Part shown: positions 53,424 to 61,372 of the stretch, one piece after another
Layout of the letters: the number at the start of each line of letters is the position of its first letter
Position numbering within the stretch: the first letter of the stretch is position 1
NCBI RefSeq assembly: GCF_007741475.1
Contig: NZ_CP036261.1
Location: 5,953,798 to 6,017,797, forward strand
Reading direction: 5' to 3'
Source of the DNA: Rosistilla ulvae
GTDB lineage: Bacteria > Planctomycetota > Planctomycetia > Pirellulales > Pirellulaceae
Length of the DNA: 64,000 nucleotides
Notes under the pieces: generated by a model
Told to the model about the DNA's origin: nothing
Seen by the model: only the letters and a program-made list of their open reading frames with translations
The model's database searches: none
Program-made: the position numbers and the translations under genes

Positions 53424-54986
53424 ATGACGTACGCTCCACTTTCGACGATCCGACCGCGCGTCGGCCGCTCTGCGATAATCAGCTGCTGCCTGCTGATGAT
53501 CCTCGCATCCTCGGCGATGCTGCAAGCCGCCGACCGTCCGAATATCTTATTCATCATCGCCGACGATCAATCTCCGTTCGACTTGAAGTCGTACAATCCC
53601 GATTCGGCGCTGGAGACTCCCGTCCTGGATCGCTTAGCCGCCGAGGGGATGACGATCGACGGAGCGTATCACATGGGATCGTGGTCGGGCGCAGTCTGCA
53701 CCCCGTCGCGGCACATGGTGATGGCGGGGCGAACGCTGTGGCATCTGCCCGGCCCCAAACCGAACAAGAAGCAAAAAGCCAAAGCGGGAAACAACAAGCC
53801 TGTCGGATTCGATCATGCCCCCGCCGATCTGGCGGAGCATACGATGGCAGCGGTCTTCAACCGCGCCGGGTACGCGACGATGCGAACCTGCAAACGGGGG
53901 AACAGTTACGAAGCGGCCAATCGCCAGTTCACGCGGCGGCACGACGCGACGAAACGTGGCGGGACGGCGGAATCCGGCAGCGCGTGGCATGCCGAACAAG
54001 TCCTGGACTATCTGAACGATCGCGAATCGGAAAAACAGACCGATCCGTTTCTGATCTACTTTGGTTTTTCGCACCCTCACGACACGCGCGACGGTACTCC
54101 CGAACTGTTGTCTAAATATGGAGCGGTCAACCATGCCGATCCCGAAACGTTACCGCCAGCCAACGAAGATGCACCGCAACTGCCGGTCAACTACCTTCCC
54201 GAACATCCGTTCCATCACGGGCACCCGAACCTTCGCGATGAGGTCAGCGTCAGTGGCGTCTGGAAACGCCGCGACCCGACGACGATCCGCAACGAGATCG
54301 GACGCGAATTCGCCTGCAGCGAGAACATCGACATCCAGATCGGCCGCGTGTTGGAAAAACTAGACGCGATGGGAGAACTGGACAACACCTACATCGTCTA
54401 CACCGCCGACCATGGCATGGCGATTGGCCGACACGGATTGCAGGGCAAACAGAATCTTTATCAACACACTTGGCGCGTGCCGCTGATCGTCAAAGGCCCG
54501 GGGATCAAAGCGGCCAGCCGCGCCGAGGGGAACGTCTATCTGTTGGACGTCTTGGCGACGCTTTGCGATCTGGCGGGCGTTCAACCGCCCGAGACCAATG
54601 AAGGAACCAGTTTTGCTCCGGTCCTCGAGGGAGAACAGGACAAGATCCGCGACGTTCTCTACGGCGTCTATTGCGGCGGCACCAAGCCGGGCATGCGATG
54701 CGTCAAACAAGGGGACTGGAAACTTATCAAATACGATGTCCTCGATGGCAAGGTCCGCGAGACGCAACTTTTCAACCTGGCCACCAATCCGCATGAATTC
54801 CTGACGCAGCATCACGCAGCGGCGGTCAGCACGTTGACGGGAACTGCCCCCACCGAGGACCAAGTGAACCTGGCCGACGACCCGCGATTTGCGGAGAAGC
54901 GGAAAGAACTGGAAGCGTTGCTGTTGTCGCAGCAGGTGAAGTTCGACGATCCCTACCGATTGTGGGACCAGCCGCAGAACGACTGA
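53424..54986 (+). CDS. Sulfatase, secreted
   Basis: 520 residues with a signal peptide (about 1-36, IISCCLLMILASSAMLQAAD). RPNILFIIADDQSPFDLKSY has the metal Asp pair. WSGAVCTPSRHMVMAGRTLW carries the C-x-P-x-R formylglycine motif with Cys at 92. IVYTADHGMAIGRHGLQGKQ, with Asp-His, and TWRVPLIVKGPGIKAA are typical of the type I sulfatase fold. It hydrolyses sulfate esters outside the cytoplasm, probably of algal polysaccharide. Its sequence differs enough from the sulfatase at 35903 to suggest another subfamily and substrate. Confidence 0.93.
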   Translation: MTYAPLSTIRPRVGRSAIISCCLLMILASSAMLQAADRPNILFIIADDQSPFDLKSYNPDSALETPVLDRLAAEGMTIDGAYHMGSWSGAVCTPSRHMVMAGRTLWHLPGPKPNKKQKAKAGNNKPVGFDHAPADLAEHTMAAVFNRAGYATMRTCKRGNSYEAANRQFTRRHDATKRGGTAESGSAWHAEQVLDYLNDRESEKQTDPFLIYFGFSHPHDTRDGTPELLSKYGAVNHADPETLPPANEDAPQLPVNYLPEHPFHHGHPNLRDEVSVSGVWKRRDPTTIRNEIGREFACSENIDIQIGRVLEKLDAMGELDNTYIVYTADHGMAIGRHGLQGKQNLYQHTWRVPLIVKGPGIKAASRAEGNVYLLDVLATLCDLAGVQPPETNEGTSFAPVLEGEQDKIRDVLYGVYCGGTKPGMRCVKQGDWKLIKYDVLDGKVRETQLFNLATNPHEFLTQHHAAAVSTLTGTAPTEDQVNLADDPRFAEKRKELEALLLSQQVKFDDPYRLWDQPQND

Positions 54987-55038
54987 TCCAGATTGCCAGC
55001 ATCCCACCGCCAAGGCATCACCGCCGGGGCGGTGGTGT

Positions 55039-55044
55039 TATAAT
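55039..55044 (+). promoter_or_regulatory. Possible -10 box for the Dabb gene
   Basis: TATAAT lies 47 bp before the ATG at 55092, after a GC-rich palindrome (CACCGCCGGGGCGGTG). No clear -35 box was seen. Confidence 0.35.
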
Positions 55045-55091
55045 TCGACCTTCAAAAATCACTCACCTTTCACCCCGACAGGTTCCACATC

Positions 55092-55538
55092 ATGAGATTT
55101 CAAACTCTTGCTTCACACAAATGGTTCGTCGCAGCATCTCTGGCCAGCGTTCTACTGGGCGGTGCGATCATGAGCGGACAACTGGGAGACCGATCGATGG
55201 CGATCGCCGACGAAAAGCCAGCAGCCAAGACACAGCTGTTGCGGCACGTGGTGCTGTTTAAGTTCAAAGAGAGTTCATCCGAGGCGGACGTTCAGAAGGT
55301 CGTCGACGAGTTCGGCAAACTGAAGAGCAAGATCCCGCAGATCCATGCCTATGAGCATGGCACCGAGAACAGCCCCGAAGGGCTCGCCGACGGGTTCACT
55401 CATTGCTTTCTAGTGACCTTCAAAAGCGAAGCCGATCGCGCGGCCTACCTTCCCCACGCCGATCACCTCGCCTTTGTCGACGTGCTGAAGCCCCACTTGG
55501 ACAAAGTGTTAGTCGTCGATTACTGGACCAACGAATAA
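55092..55538 (+). CDS. Secreted Dabb (dimeric alpha/beta barrel) protein
   Basis: 148 residues with a signal or anchor segment (about 10-30, WFVAASLASVLLGGAIM). Residues about 48-145 are a Dabb/stress-responsive A/B barrel: LLRHVVLFKFKESSSEADVQ, VVDEFGKLKSKIPQIHAYEH and GFTHCFLVTFKSEADRAAYL, ending VLVVDYWTN. Dabb proteins dimerise and often bind hydrophobic or aromatic ligands; several are stress induced. The secreted form is common in planctomycetes and its ligand is unknown. Confidence 0.88.
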   Translation: MRFQTLASHKWFVAASLASVLLGGAIMSGQLGDRSMAIADEKPAAKTQLLRHVVLFKFKESSSEADVQKVVDEFGKLKSKIPQIHAYEHGTENSPEGLADGFTHCFLVTFKSEADRAAYLPHADHLAFVDVLKPHLDKVLVVDYWTNE

Positions 55539-55596
55539 GCGTCGCCCGATCGCTTGCCGTCGCTGGTCTCGCCGACCAGCGCGGCCGGCCGAAGCA

Positions 55597-56619
55597 TTAG
55601 ACAGCTTCGACCATCCCCTCGGGATTTTTGTGTTGCCAGTTCCATCCATCGCGACACATGTCCAATAGATTCCGCGTCGCCTTCCAGCCCAGTTCTCGCT
55701 CGGCACGCGACGGATCGGCATACGCGACGATCACGTCGCCGGCGCGACGGTCGACGATTTCATAAGGCAGATCGATCCCCGTCGCTTCGCGGAACGCAGC
55801 GATCACCTGCAACACGCTCGACCCGGTTCCCGTTCCCAGGTTGTACGTGAAGATCCCCTCGTCGGTGCCGACCTTTTCGACAGCTTTGACGTGCGCCAGT
55901 GCGAGGTCGACGACATGGATGTAATCGCGGATGCAGGTTCCGTCGGGCGTGTCGTAATCGCCGCCGAAGACATTTAATTTCTCGTGTTTGCCCAACGCAA
56001 CTTGCGTGATGAATGGCAGCAGATTGTTAGGAATGCCATTGGGATCTTCGCCGATGTCGCCGCTGGGATGGGCACCGACGGGATTGAAGTATCGCAGCAG
56101 GGCGAAGTTCCAACTGGGGTCGCTGACGTAGACGTCGCGCATGATCTGCTCGGTCATCAGCTTGGTCCAACCGTACGGGCTCTCCGCTTGAGCGACCGGA
56201 TGGTCCTCGGTCACAGGGCGTTGCTGCGGTTCGCCATAGACGGTGCAGGACGAACTGTAGACGAGGTTCTTGCAACCGCAGGAGCGCATCGCATCCATCA
56301 GGTTGATCGTGCCGGTGACGTTGTTCTGGTAATACTCCAACGGTTTGGCGACCGATTCGCCAACCGCCTTAAAGGCTGCAAAGTGGATCACGGCATCAAA
56401 ATCGGCGGCGGCCAAGACGCGGGTCAACGCATCGCGATCCAACAGGCTCAATTCGTGGAATTCCAGCGTCTTGCCAGCCAGTTGTTGGACGCGGCGCAGC
56501 GACTCGCGCTTGCTGTTGCTCAAGTCGTCGACGACGACCAATTCGTGCCCCGCCTGCAGTAATTCCACGCAGGTGTGGCTGCCGATATAGCCTGCACCGC
56601 CGGTCACTAGAATTCGCAT
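55597..56619 (-). CDS. galE: UDP-glucose 4-epimerase
   Basis: 340 residues starting MRILVTGGAGYIGSHTCVEL, the NAD-binding G-x-x-G-x-x-G (7-13). VDDLSNSKRESLRR, FDAVIHFAAFKAVGESV and LVYSSSCTVYGEP give the active-site Ser/Thr. SPYGWTKLMTEQI carries the Tyr-x-x-x-Lys pair. LRYFNPVGAHPSGDIGEDP and RDYIHVVDLALAHVKAVE are GalE-specific. It interconverts UDP-glucose and UDP-galactose in the cytoplasm, supplying polysaccharide synthesis and galactose use. The length is normal for GalE. AGGA lies 9 nt before the ATG; the frame is open for 39 codons further upstream. Confidence 0.95.
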   Translation of the reverse strand: MRILVTGGAGYIGSHTCVELLQAGHELVVVDDLSNSKRESLRRVQQLAGKTLEFHELSLLDRDALTRVLAAADFDAVIHFAAFKAVGESVAKPLEYYQNNVTGTINLMDAMRSCGCKNLVYSSSCTVYGEPQQRPVTEDHPVAQAESPYGWTKLMTEQIMRDVYVSDPSWNFALLRYFNPVGAHPSGDIGEDPNGIPNNLLPFITQVALGKHEKLNVFGGDYDTPDGTCIRDYIHVVDLALAHVKAVEKVGTDEGIFTYNLGTGTGSSVLQVIAAFREATGIDLPYEIVDRRAGDVIVAYADPSRAERELGWKATRNLLDMCRDGWNWQHKNPEGMVEAV

Positions 56620-56986
56620 CCGTATCGATCCTGCCCAAGTTAAATAGGAAGTTGGTGTTGTGTCGCGATTTGCGATCGCAGCGATCATCCGGCCCCATCG
56701 TGGTCCGAAAAACAGACGTCGCCGCACTCGAGACAAATCGCTGGACGCTAAAGCTTAGGTCACAATCCCACGCTGTCCAACCAGTAGTCGCCGCGCCGCC
56801 CCGGGGGCAAATCACTGTTTCATTTGAGCTATCAGCCGCCACGCGTCAGCGGCCCGTTGTCGGGAGAACCGGACGCTAACGGCTCGTCAGTTTAAACGTT
56901 AGCCCCGGTTCCGCTGCCACTAAACCGGGGCTAACGCCCAAACGGCTAATGCAAGGAAGCTCCGTTGTGAGTAAACCGACAAGCCG
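56620..56986. other. Intergenic region with a 13-bp hairpin
   Basis: No supported gene. It contains the palindrome at 56898-56935 and a related GCTAACG-rich stretch (56870-56960), both typical of dispersed intergenic repeats. Confidence 0.5.
56898..56935. repeat. Perfect 13-bp inverted repeat
   Basis: GTTAGCCCCGGTT (56898-56910) pairs with AACCGGGGCTAAC (56923-56935) around a 12-nt loop, 52 bp after the cyclase stop (minus). It could terminate the cyclase transcript or be a REP-type element. Confidence 0.6.
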
Positions 56987-58537
56987 CTAATGCGTGGCGG
57001 CTGATTCGCGGAGACCGTAGGTGACGATCGGATCTCGGATTCCCTTGACCGGTTGCGGGGCGTGAGGCTGCAGATCGTGAGGGCGTTTCAGTTGCCTGTG
57101 CGTTGCCGCGGTCAACAGCATCGTGGCGCCGACGGTTTTGGTCAGCGATTCGATTCGCGACGCGATGTTCACAGCATCGCCGATCGCTGTGAATTCGAGC
57201 CGTTGATTCGACCCGATACTTCCGACCAGCGCGGTTCCCGTATGGATCCCGATACCGATCCGCAGCGGCGGCATCTGCCGCGAATCAAACGCCGTGTTCA
57301 GTTCCGCCAAGCGATCGATCATGCTCACCCCGGCATCGACCGCATCGTCGGCGTGCTGAGGGCGATCGTCGCCAACACCAAACAGGGCCATAAAACCATC
57401 GCCCAGATATTTGTTGACCATCCCGTGATGTTGCGTCTCGACGACATCGACCATCGCCGTCAGAAACTCGTTCAGCACCGCAACGACTTCGGTGGCGTCG
57501 CGTCCTTCGCTGCTGGCGGTGAAGCCTCGGATATCGACAAACATCACAGTGATCTCCCGCTCCACACCACCGAGTCCCGGCACGCTGGCCAGGATCTGTT
57601 CGGCCGCTTGGCGGCCGACGTGCAGACCAAACATCCGCCGCAGCGACTCCTTCTCTTTCAGCCCCCGCGTCATCTGATTGAACTCTTCGATCAACGGCCC
57701 AAACTCGTCGGCTCGCAACAGCCGGATGTCGGTATCCAACTGGCCGCGACCGACCGCTTGAGCCGCTTTCTTCAGCTCGCGGATCGGCGTTCCGTACAAG
57801 CGACCGACCAGCCACGCCGATACGAGCCCGAAGAGCATCGCGATACAGCCGACGGCGATCGGAAAGGCAAGCCCCCGCTGCGCCTCGGGCTGCGGGACGT
57901 AGAACAACAGCAGGATCGAAACGATTGGACAAAAGACCGCCGACAGACTCCAAGCGATCCCGCGACCGCGGAGCGTCAATGGATACGCACCTCGAATCGA
58001 CGACGGCTGGACGTCTTCGAACAACAACGGAAACAGACACTTATGTAACGCAAGTTCCAATGCAAAGAAGGCGTGCGTCAATGCGATCATCGCCGACACG
58101 ATGATCGAAACCGTCAGCAGGATTGGGACCCGGGAATCGAGCCCACTGTCGGCCAGGTTCAATGGGATAACGATCATCGGAATACACGTCAGCCAGGCCA
58201 GGCCGCCGATCAAGATCATCCACCAGGGAAGATTGATCGCCAGGCGTTGAATCGATTCCAGTCGATCCGGGGGGATCGGTAGGGCACGCTCCCGCTGACT
58301 CAGTATCGATTGAAAACGCCAGACGACGCTCCCCCAAGCAATCGTCGCCGCCGGATAGACAAGGCAATTGACCCACATGATCGAACGCAGCAGCACCGCC
58401 TGCTGAGCGTCGGAGATCAGCGGGCGGACGTGGGCGACGTTGTAAAAAATATTGAAAGCGCTACCGACCAATTGAGCCGCGATGGGAATGATCGCGACAA
58501 AAATTAAGGCTTGGCGGTAGGTAATCGGACGCTGCAT
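56987..58537 (-). CDS. Membrane-bound class III adenylate/guanylate cyclase with HAMP
   Basis: 516 residues. About six hydrophobic segments occupy residues 8-245 (FVAIIPIAAQLVGSAFNIFY, WWMILIGGLAWLTCIPMIVI, VGCIAMLFGLVSAWLVGRL). A HAMP linker follows (about 245-295, GTPIRELKKAAQAVGRGQLD). The catalytic domain (about 330-510) has metal Asp residues in ITVMFVDIRGF and YLGDGFMALFG, Lys in VNKYLGDG, and the transition-state Asn-Arg in FTAIGDAVNIASRIE. The Thr before AIGD favours ATP as substrate. It makes cyclic AMP in the cytoplasm in response to a membrane or periplasmic cue. No signal-specific domain is recognised. Confidence 0.9.
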   Translation of the reverse strand: MQRPITYRQALIFVAIIPIAAQLVGSAFNIFYNVAHVRPLISDAQQAVLLRSIMWVNCLVYPAATIAWGSVVWRFQSILSQRERALPIPPDRLESIQRLAINLPWWMILIGGLAWLTCIPMIVIPLNLADSGLDSRVPILLTVSIIVSAMIALTHAFFALELALHKCLFPLLFEDVQPSSIRGAYPLTLRGRGIAWSLSAVFCPIVSILLLFYVPQPEAQRGLAFPIAVGCIAMLFGLVSAWLVGRLYGTPIRELKKAAQAVGRGQLDTDIRLLRADEFGPLIEEFNQMTRGLKEKESLRRMFGLHVGRQAAEQILASVPGLGGVEREITVMFVDIRGFTASSEGRDATEVVAVLNEFLTAMVDVVETQHHGMVNKYLGDGFMALFGVGDDRPQHADDAVDAGVSMIDRLAELNTAFDSRQMPPLRIGIGIHTGTALVGSIGSNQRLEFTAIGDAVNIASRIESLTKTVGATMLLTAATHRQLKRPHDLQPHAPQPVKGIRDPIVTYGLRESAATH

Positions 58538-58673
58538 CTAATCATTGAACCCAACGGCGGGGGTTTCGGGAATGCGGGGCGCCAGAAACCGTAGCTTACC
58601 TGCGATGCTCAGGTTACAATGGCGATCCCCGTATATCTTACCCACCTCTATTCGAAACTGGAGTGCCTCGCGC

Positions 58674-59945
58674 ATGCTGCGTTCTGCTTTAATCGTTCCC
58701 CTTTTGGCTTTGGTTTGCACCTTCGCCAATGCTCAAGAGTTCACCTCTTTGGTCCCCGAATCGGGACTCGAAGGCTGGCACGGACGTCCCCATTTGGACC
58801 CACGCAAGTATGCCGACGTCGACGCTGAAAAGCTTGCTCAATGGAAGCAAGAGACCGAAGCCCACTGGTCGAACAAAGACGGCGTGCTGATCAACGACGG
58901 CCACGGCCCGTACCTGACGACCGACAAAGAATACACCGATTTCGAACTGAAGCTGGAATACCGCACCGTTGCCAAAGCGGACAGCGGGATCTATCTGCGT
59001 GGCACACCACAGGTTCAGATCTGGGACACAACCGACGAAGCCAAGTTTAAGCACGGTGCCCAACTCGGCTCCGGCGCCCTCTGGAACAACTCCGCCGGCG
59101 CTCCCGGCAAAGACCCATTGGTCAAAGCCGACAAGCCGTTTGGCGAATGGAACTCGGTTCGCGTGATCCAAGTCGGTCAACGCACGACCGTCTACTTGAA
59201 CGATCAATTGGTCGTTGACAATGCCCTAATGGAAAACTACTGGGACCGCAGCCAACCGCTATTCCGCAGCGGCCCGATCCAATTGCAAACCCACGGCGGC
59301 GAGATCCTGTGGCGCGACGTTGCGATCCGCGAGATCGGTGCCGACGAAGCGAATCAGATCCTGGCGTCTCATGGGAACGAAGGCTTCGAATCGGTATTCG
59401 ATGGCAAAACGCTGAACGGTTGGAAGGGTGCTGTCGACAACTACGAAGTCGTCGACGGGATGATCCGCTGCAAGCCAAAGCACGGCGGAACCCTGTTCAC
59501 CGACAAGACCTACGGCGACTTCAAGGTCCGCGTGATGTTCCGTCTGCCTCCAGGCGGCAACAACGGCTTGGCGATTCGTTACCCTGGCGAAGGCAACCCA
59601 GCTTATGCGGGAATGACCGAACTGCAGGTTCTGGACAACACAGCTGAAAAGTATGCCAAGCTCGACGCGCGGCAATATCACGGTTCAGCTTACGGCATGG
59701 CAGCGGCGGCTCGCGGCTTCCTTCGCCCTGTTGGCCAATGGAACTTCCAAGAGGTGACAGTCAAAGGACCGACGATCACCGTCGAACTCAACGGCAACAA
59801 GATCTTGGAGACCGACGTCAGCAAGGTGACTGAATTCATGGCCGATTCGCCACACCCAGGTCGCGAACTCAGCAAAGGTCACTTCGGATTTGCCGGACAC
59901 AACGATCCGGTTGAATTCAAAGAGATCAGCATCTTGCCACTGTAA
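58674..59945 (+). CDS. Secreted double DUF1080 protein
   Basis: 423 residues from an ATG with GGAG 10 nt upstream. The signal peptide is MLRSALIVPLLALVCTFANA. The first DUF1080 domain (about 22-220) has GIYLRGTPQVQIWDTTDEA, LGSGALWNNS and WNSVRVIQVGQRTTVYLND. The second (about 235-423) has FESVFDGKTLNGWKG, LPPGGNNGLAIRYPGEGN and GHFGFAGHNDPVEFKEISI. It is closely similar in order and motifs to the first two domains of the protein at 20610-22724. It probably binds or cleaves glycosidic substrates outside the cell. Confidence 0.88.
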   Translation: MLRSALIVPLLALVCTFANAQEFTSLVPESGLEGWHGRPHLDPRKYADVDAEKLAQWKQETEAHWSNKDGVLINDGHGPYLTTDKEYTDFELKLEYRTVAKADSGIYLRGTPQVQIWDTTDEAKFKHGAQLGSGALWNNSAGAPGKDPLVKADKPFGEWNSVRVIQVGQRTTVYLNDQLVVDNALMENYWDRSQPLFRSGPIQLQTHGGEILWRDVAIREIGADEANQILASHGNEGFESVFDGKTLNGWKGAVDNYEVVDGMIRCKPKHGGTLFTDKTYGDFKVRVMFRLPPGGNNGLAIRYPGEGNPAYAGMTELQVLDNTAEKYAKLDARQYHGSAYGMAAAARGFLRPVGQWNFQEVTVKGPTITVELNGNKILETDVSKVTEFMADSPHPGRELSKGHFGFAGHNDPVEFKEISILPL

Positions 59946-59959
59946 GGTTTGTTCTCAGA

Positions 59960-61156
59960 TCAATAACGCCAAACGCGTTTGATCATAAAGACAGCGACAA
60001 TCGCCACGACGGAGTTTGCCATCCACACACTGTAGGGTGGCAATTCTCCGTTTTTGGCATAGTCCTGGCCGACGATGAAGATCGGAAAATAGAACAGCAG
60101 GATCGGCAGGAAGACCATTCCAAAGCTTGTCCAATAATCGGCGGTCTTAGCCATGATCGCCAACGGTGCACCGACCAGCACAAAGAAGAAACAAGAGAAT
60201 CCAAACGACCAACGTCGCCAGGGTTCGACGTGCAATCGAGTCAATCGATGGGCGCCGCCACCGATCGCTCCACGCAGCTGTGCCCCGGGCGAGCCGACGA
60301 TATCGCTCCAGCGACCGTTGGCTAACGCGAAACCTGTCTGCGCCGCCAAACGTTGCCGGTCGATCGACATCGCTTTCTCGCTGCGGATCGCTTCGGGACC
60401 AATCAAATACAACGGCAGATCCGCCGGTCGCGAACTGCTGGGGTCACCTTTGGCGAAGGCTTTGTTCAGTGGAATCTCCGGCACGATCTCGCCGGGGAAG
60501 TGGCTGCGGAAGGCTCCGCCCCCCTCGATTCGGCTGTCGACTAACCGCAGCATCAACGTCTCCCGCTCGGGATTCAGATGCAAGCTTCCTTCGCTGGCCG
60601 TAACGGTGATCGGCAACTCGCTGCCCGAATTGTGCAAAGTGACCGTGGGCCATAACAGCCGGCGATCCTTGACATCTTGAACGTGGATCGAAAACCCTTT
60701 GTCCGAACTGTAGGAACGCTGGGCTTGAAGTCGTCGATAAACAATCTCTTCGAGTGAATGCAGCAGCACATGTTTGACTCCCGGCTTGCCCCAGGAGACA
60801 GCCAGATCGTTCAACCCCACTGCGATCGGACTGAGGATCAGTCCGAAAATAAAGGCGGGCTTCAAAATCGTCAGTGGTGAAATTCCAGCCGCTTTGATCG
60901 TCGCGATCTCTCCGTCGGCAGCGATCCGGCCATAGACAGCGCTCACAGCAAACAGCGCCGTCGTCGGCAACGCAAACTGCAAACTCAACGGCAGGAACAA
61001 CGGCAACAGCTGCAACAAGGCGGCCGGACCGAGCCCTTGGCGCAATAATTCGCGGGCGACGACGATCAATAAGATCAGCACCGTGAGCGAAACAATCGCA
61101 ACCAGGAACACCTTCGTGATTTCCCAGAGGATATATCGGGTCAGCCTTGTCGGCAT
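59960..61156 (-). CDS. LptF/LptG family lipopolysaccharide-export permease
   Basis: 398 residues from ATG 61156 (MPTRLTRYILWEITKVFLVA); the frame is open for 37 codons further upstream. TM segments lie near 10-33, 50-70 and 95-120, and three lie near the C-terminus (SFGFSCFFFVLVGAPLAIMA, GMVFLPILLFYFPIFIVGQD, SVVAIVAVFMIKRVW). FALPTTALFAVSAVYGRIAA and DGEIATIKAAGISPLTIL are the conserved LptF/G blocks. A periplasmic beta-rich domain lies between (about 180-290). LptF and LptG form the inner-membrane part of the LPS transport ABC machine; only one is in this window and the ATPase LptB is not. Confidence 0.88.
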   Translation of the reverse strand: MPTRLTRYILWEITKVFLVAIVSLTVLILLIVVARELLRQGLGPAALLQLLPLFLPLSLQFALPTTALFAVSAVYGRIAADGEIATIKAAGISPLTILKPAFIFGLILSPIAVGLNDLAVSWGKPGVKHVLLHSLEEIVYRRLQAQRSYSSDKGFSIHVQDVKDRRLLWPTVTLHNSGSELPITVTASEGSLHLNPERETLMLRLVDSRIEGGGAFRSHFPGEIVPEIPLNKAFAKGDPSSSRPADLPLYLIGPEAIRSEKAMSIDRQRLAAQTGFALANGRWSDIVGSPGAQLRGAIGGGAHRLTRLHVEPWRRWSFGFSCFFFVLVGAPLAIMAKTADYWTSFGMVFLPILLFYFPIFIVGQDYAKNGELPPYSVWMANSVVAIVAVFMIKRVWRY

Positions 61157-61372
61157 CCGGCAATCACACTTGAGGCCTTGAGAATCTAAATATTGGGCGA
61201 AGAATAGCGAATTCCGCGAGAATCGGAAACGCCGATACGCCTTTACTTCGATAGATAATCGGCCCAACTGCTGCAGTCGATGAGTCCCAATCGCAGCGGC
61301 GACGTTGCCAATCCGGTGCCGAACCCGAATTGGCGCCAGTCAGTCAAAATAGGAGGGCGAATGCTAGCGAGT

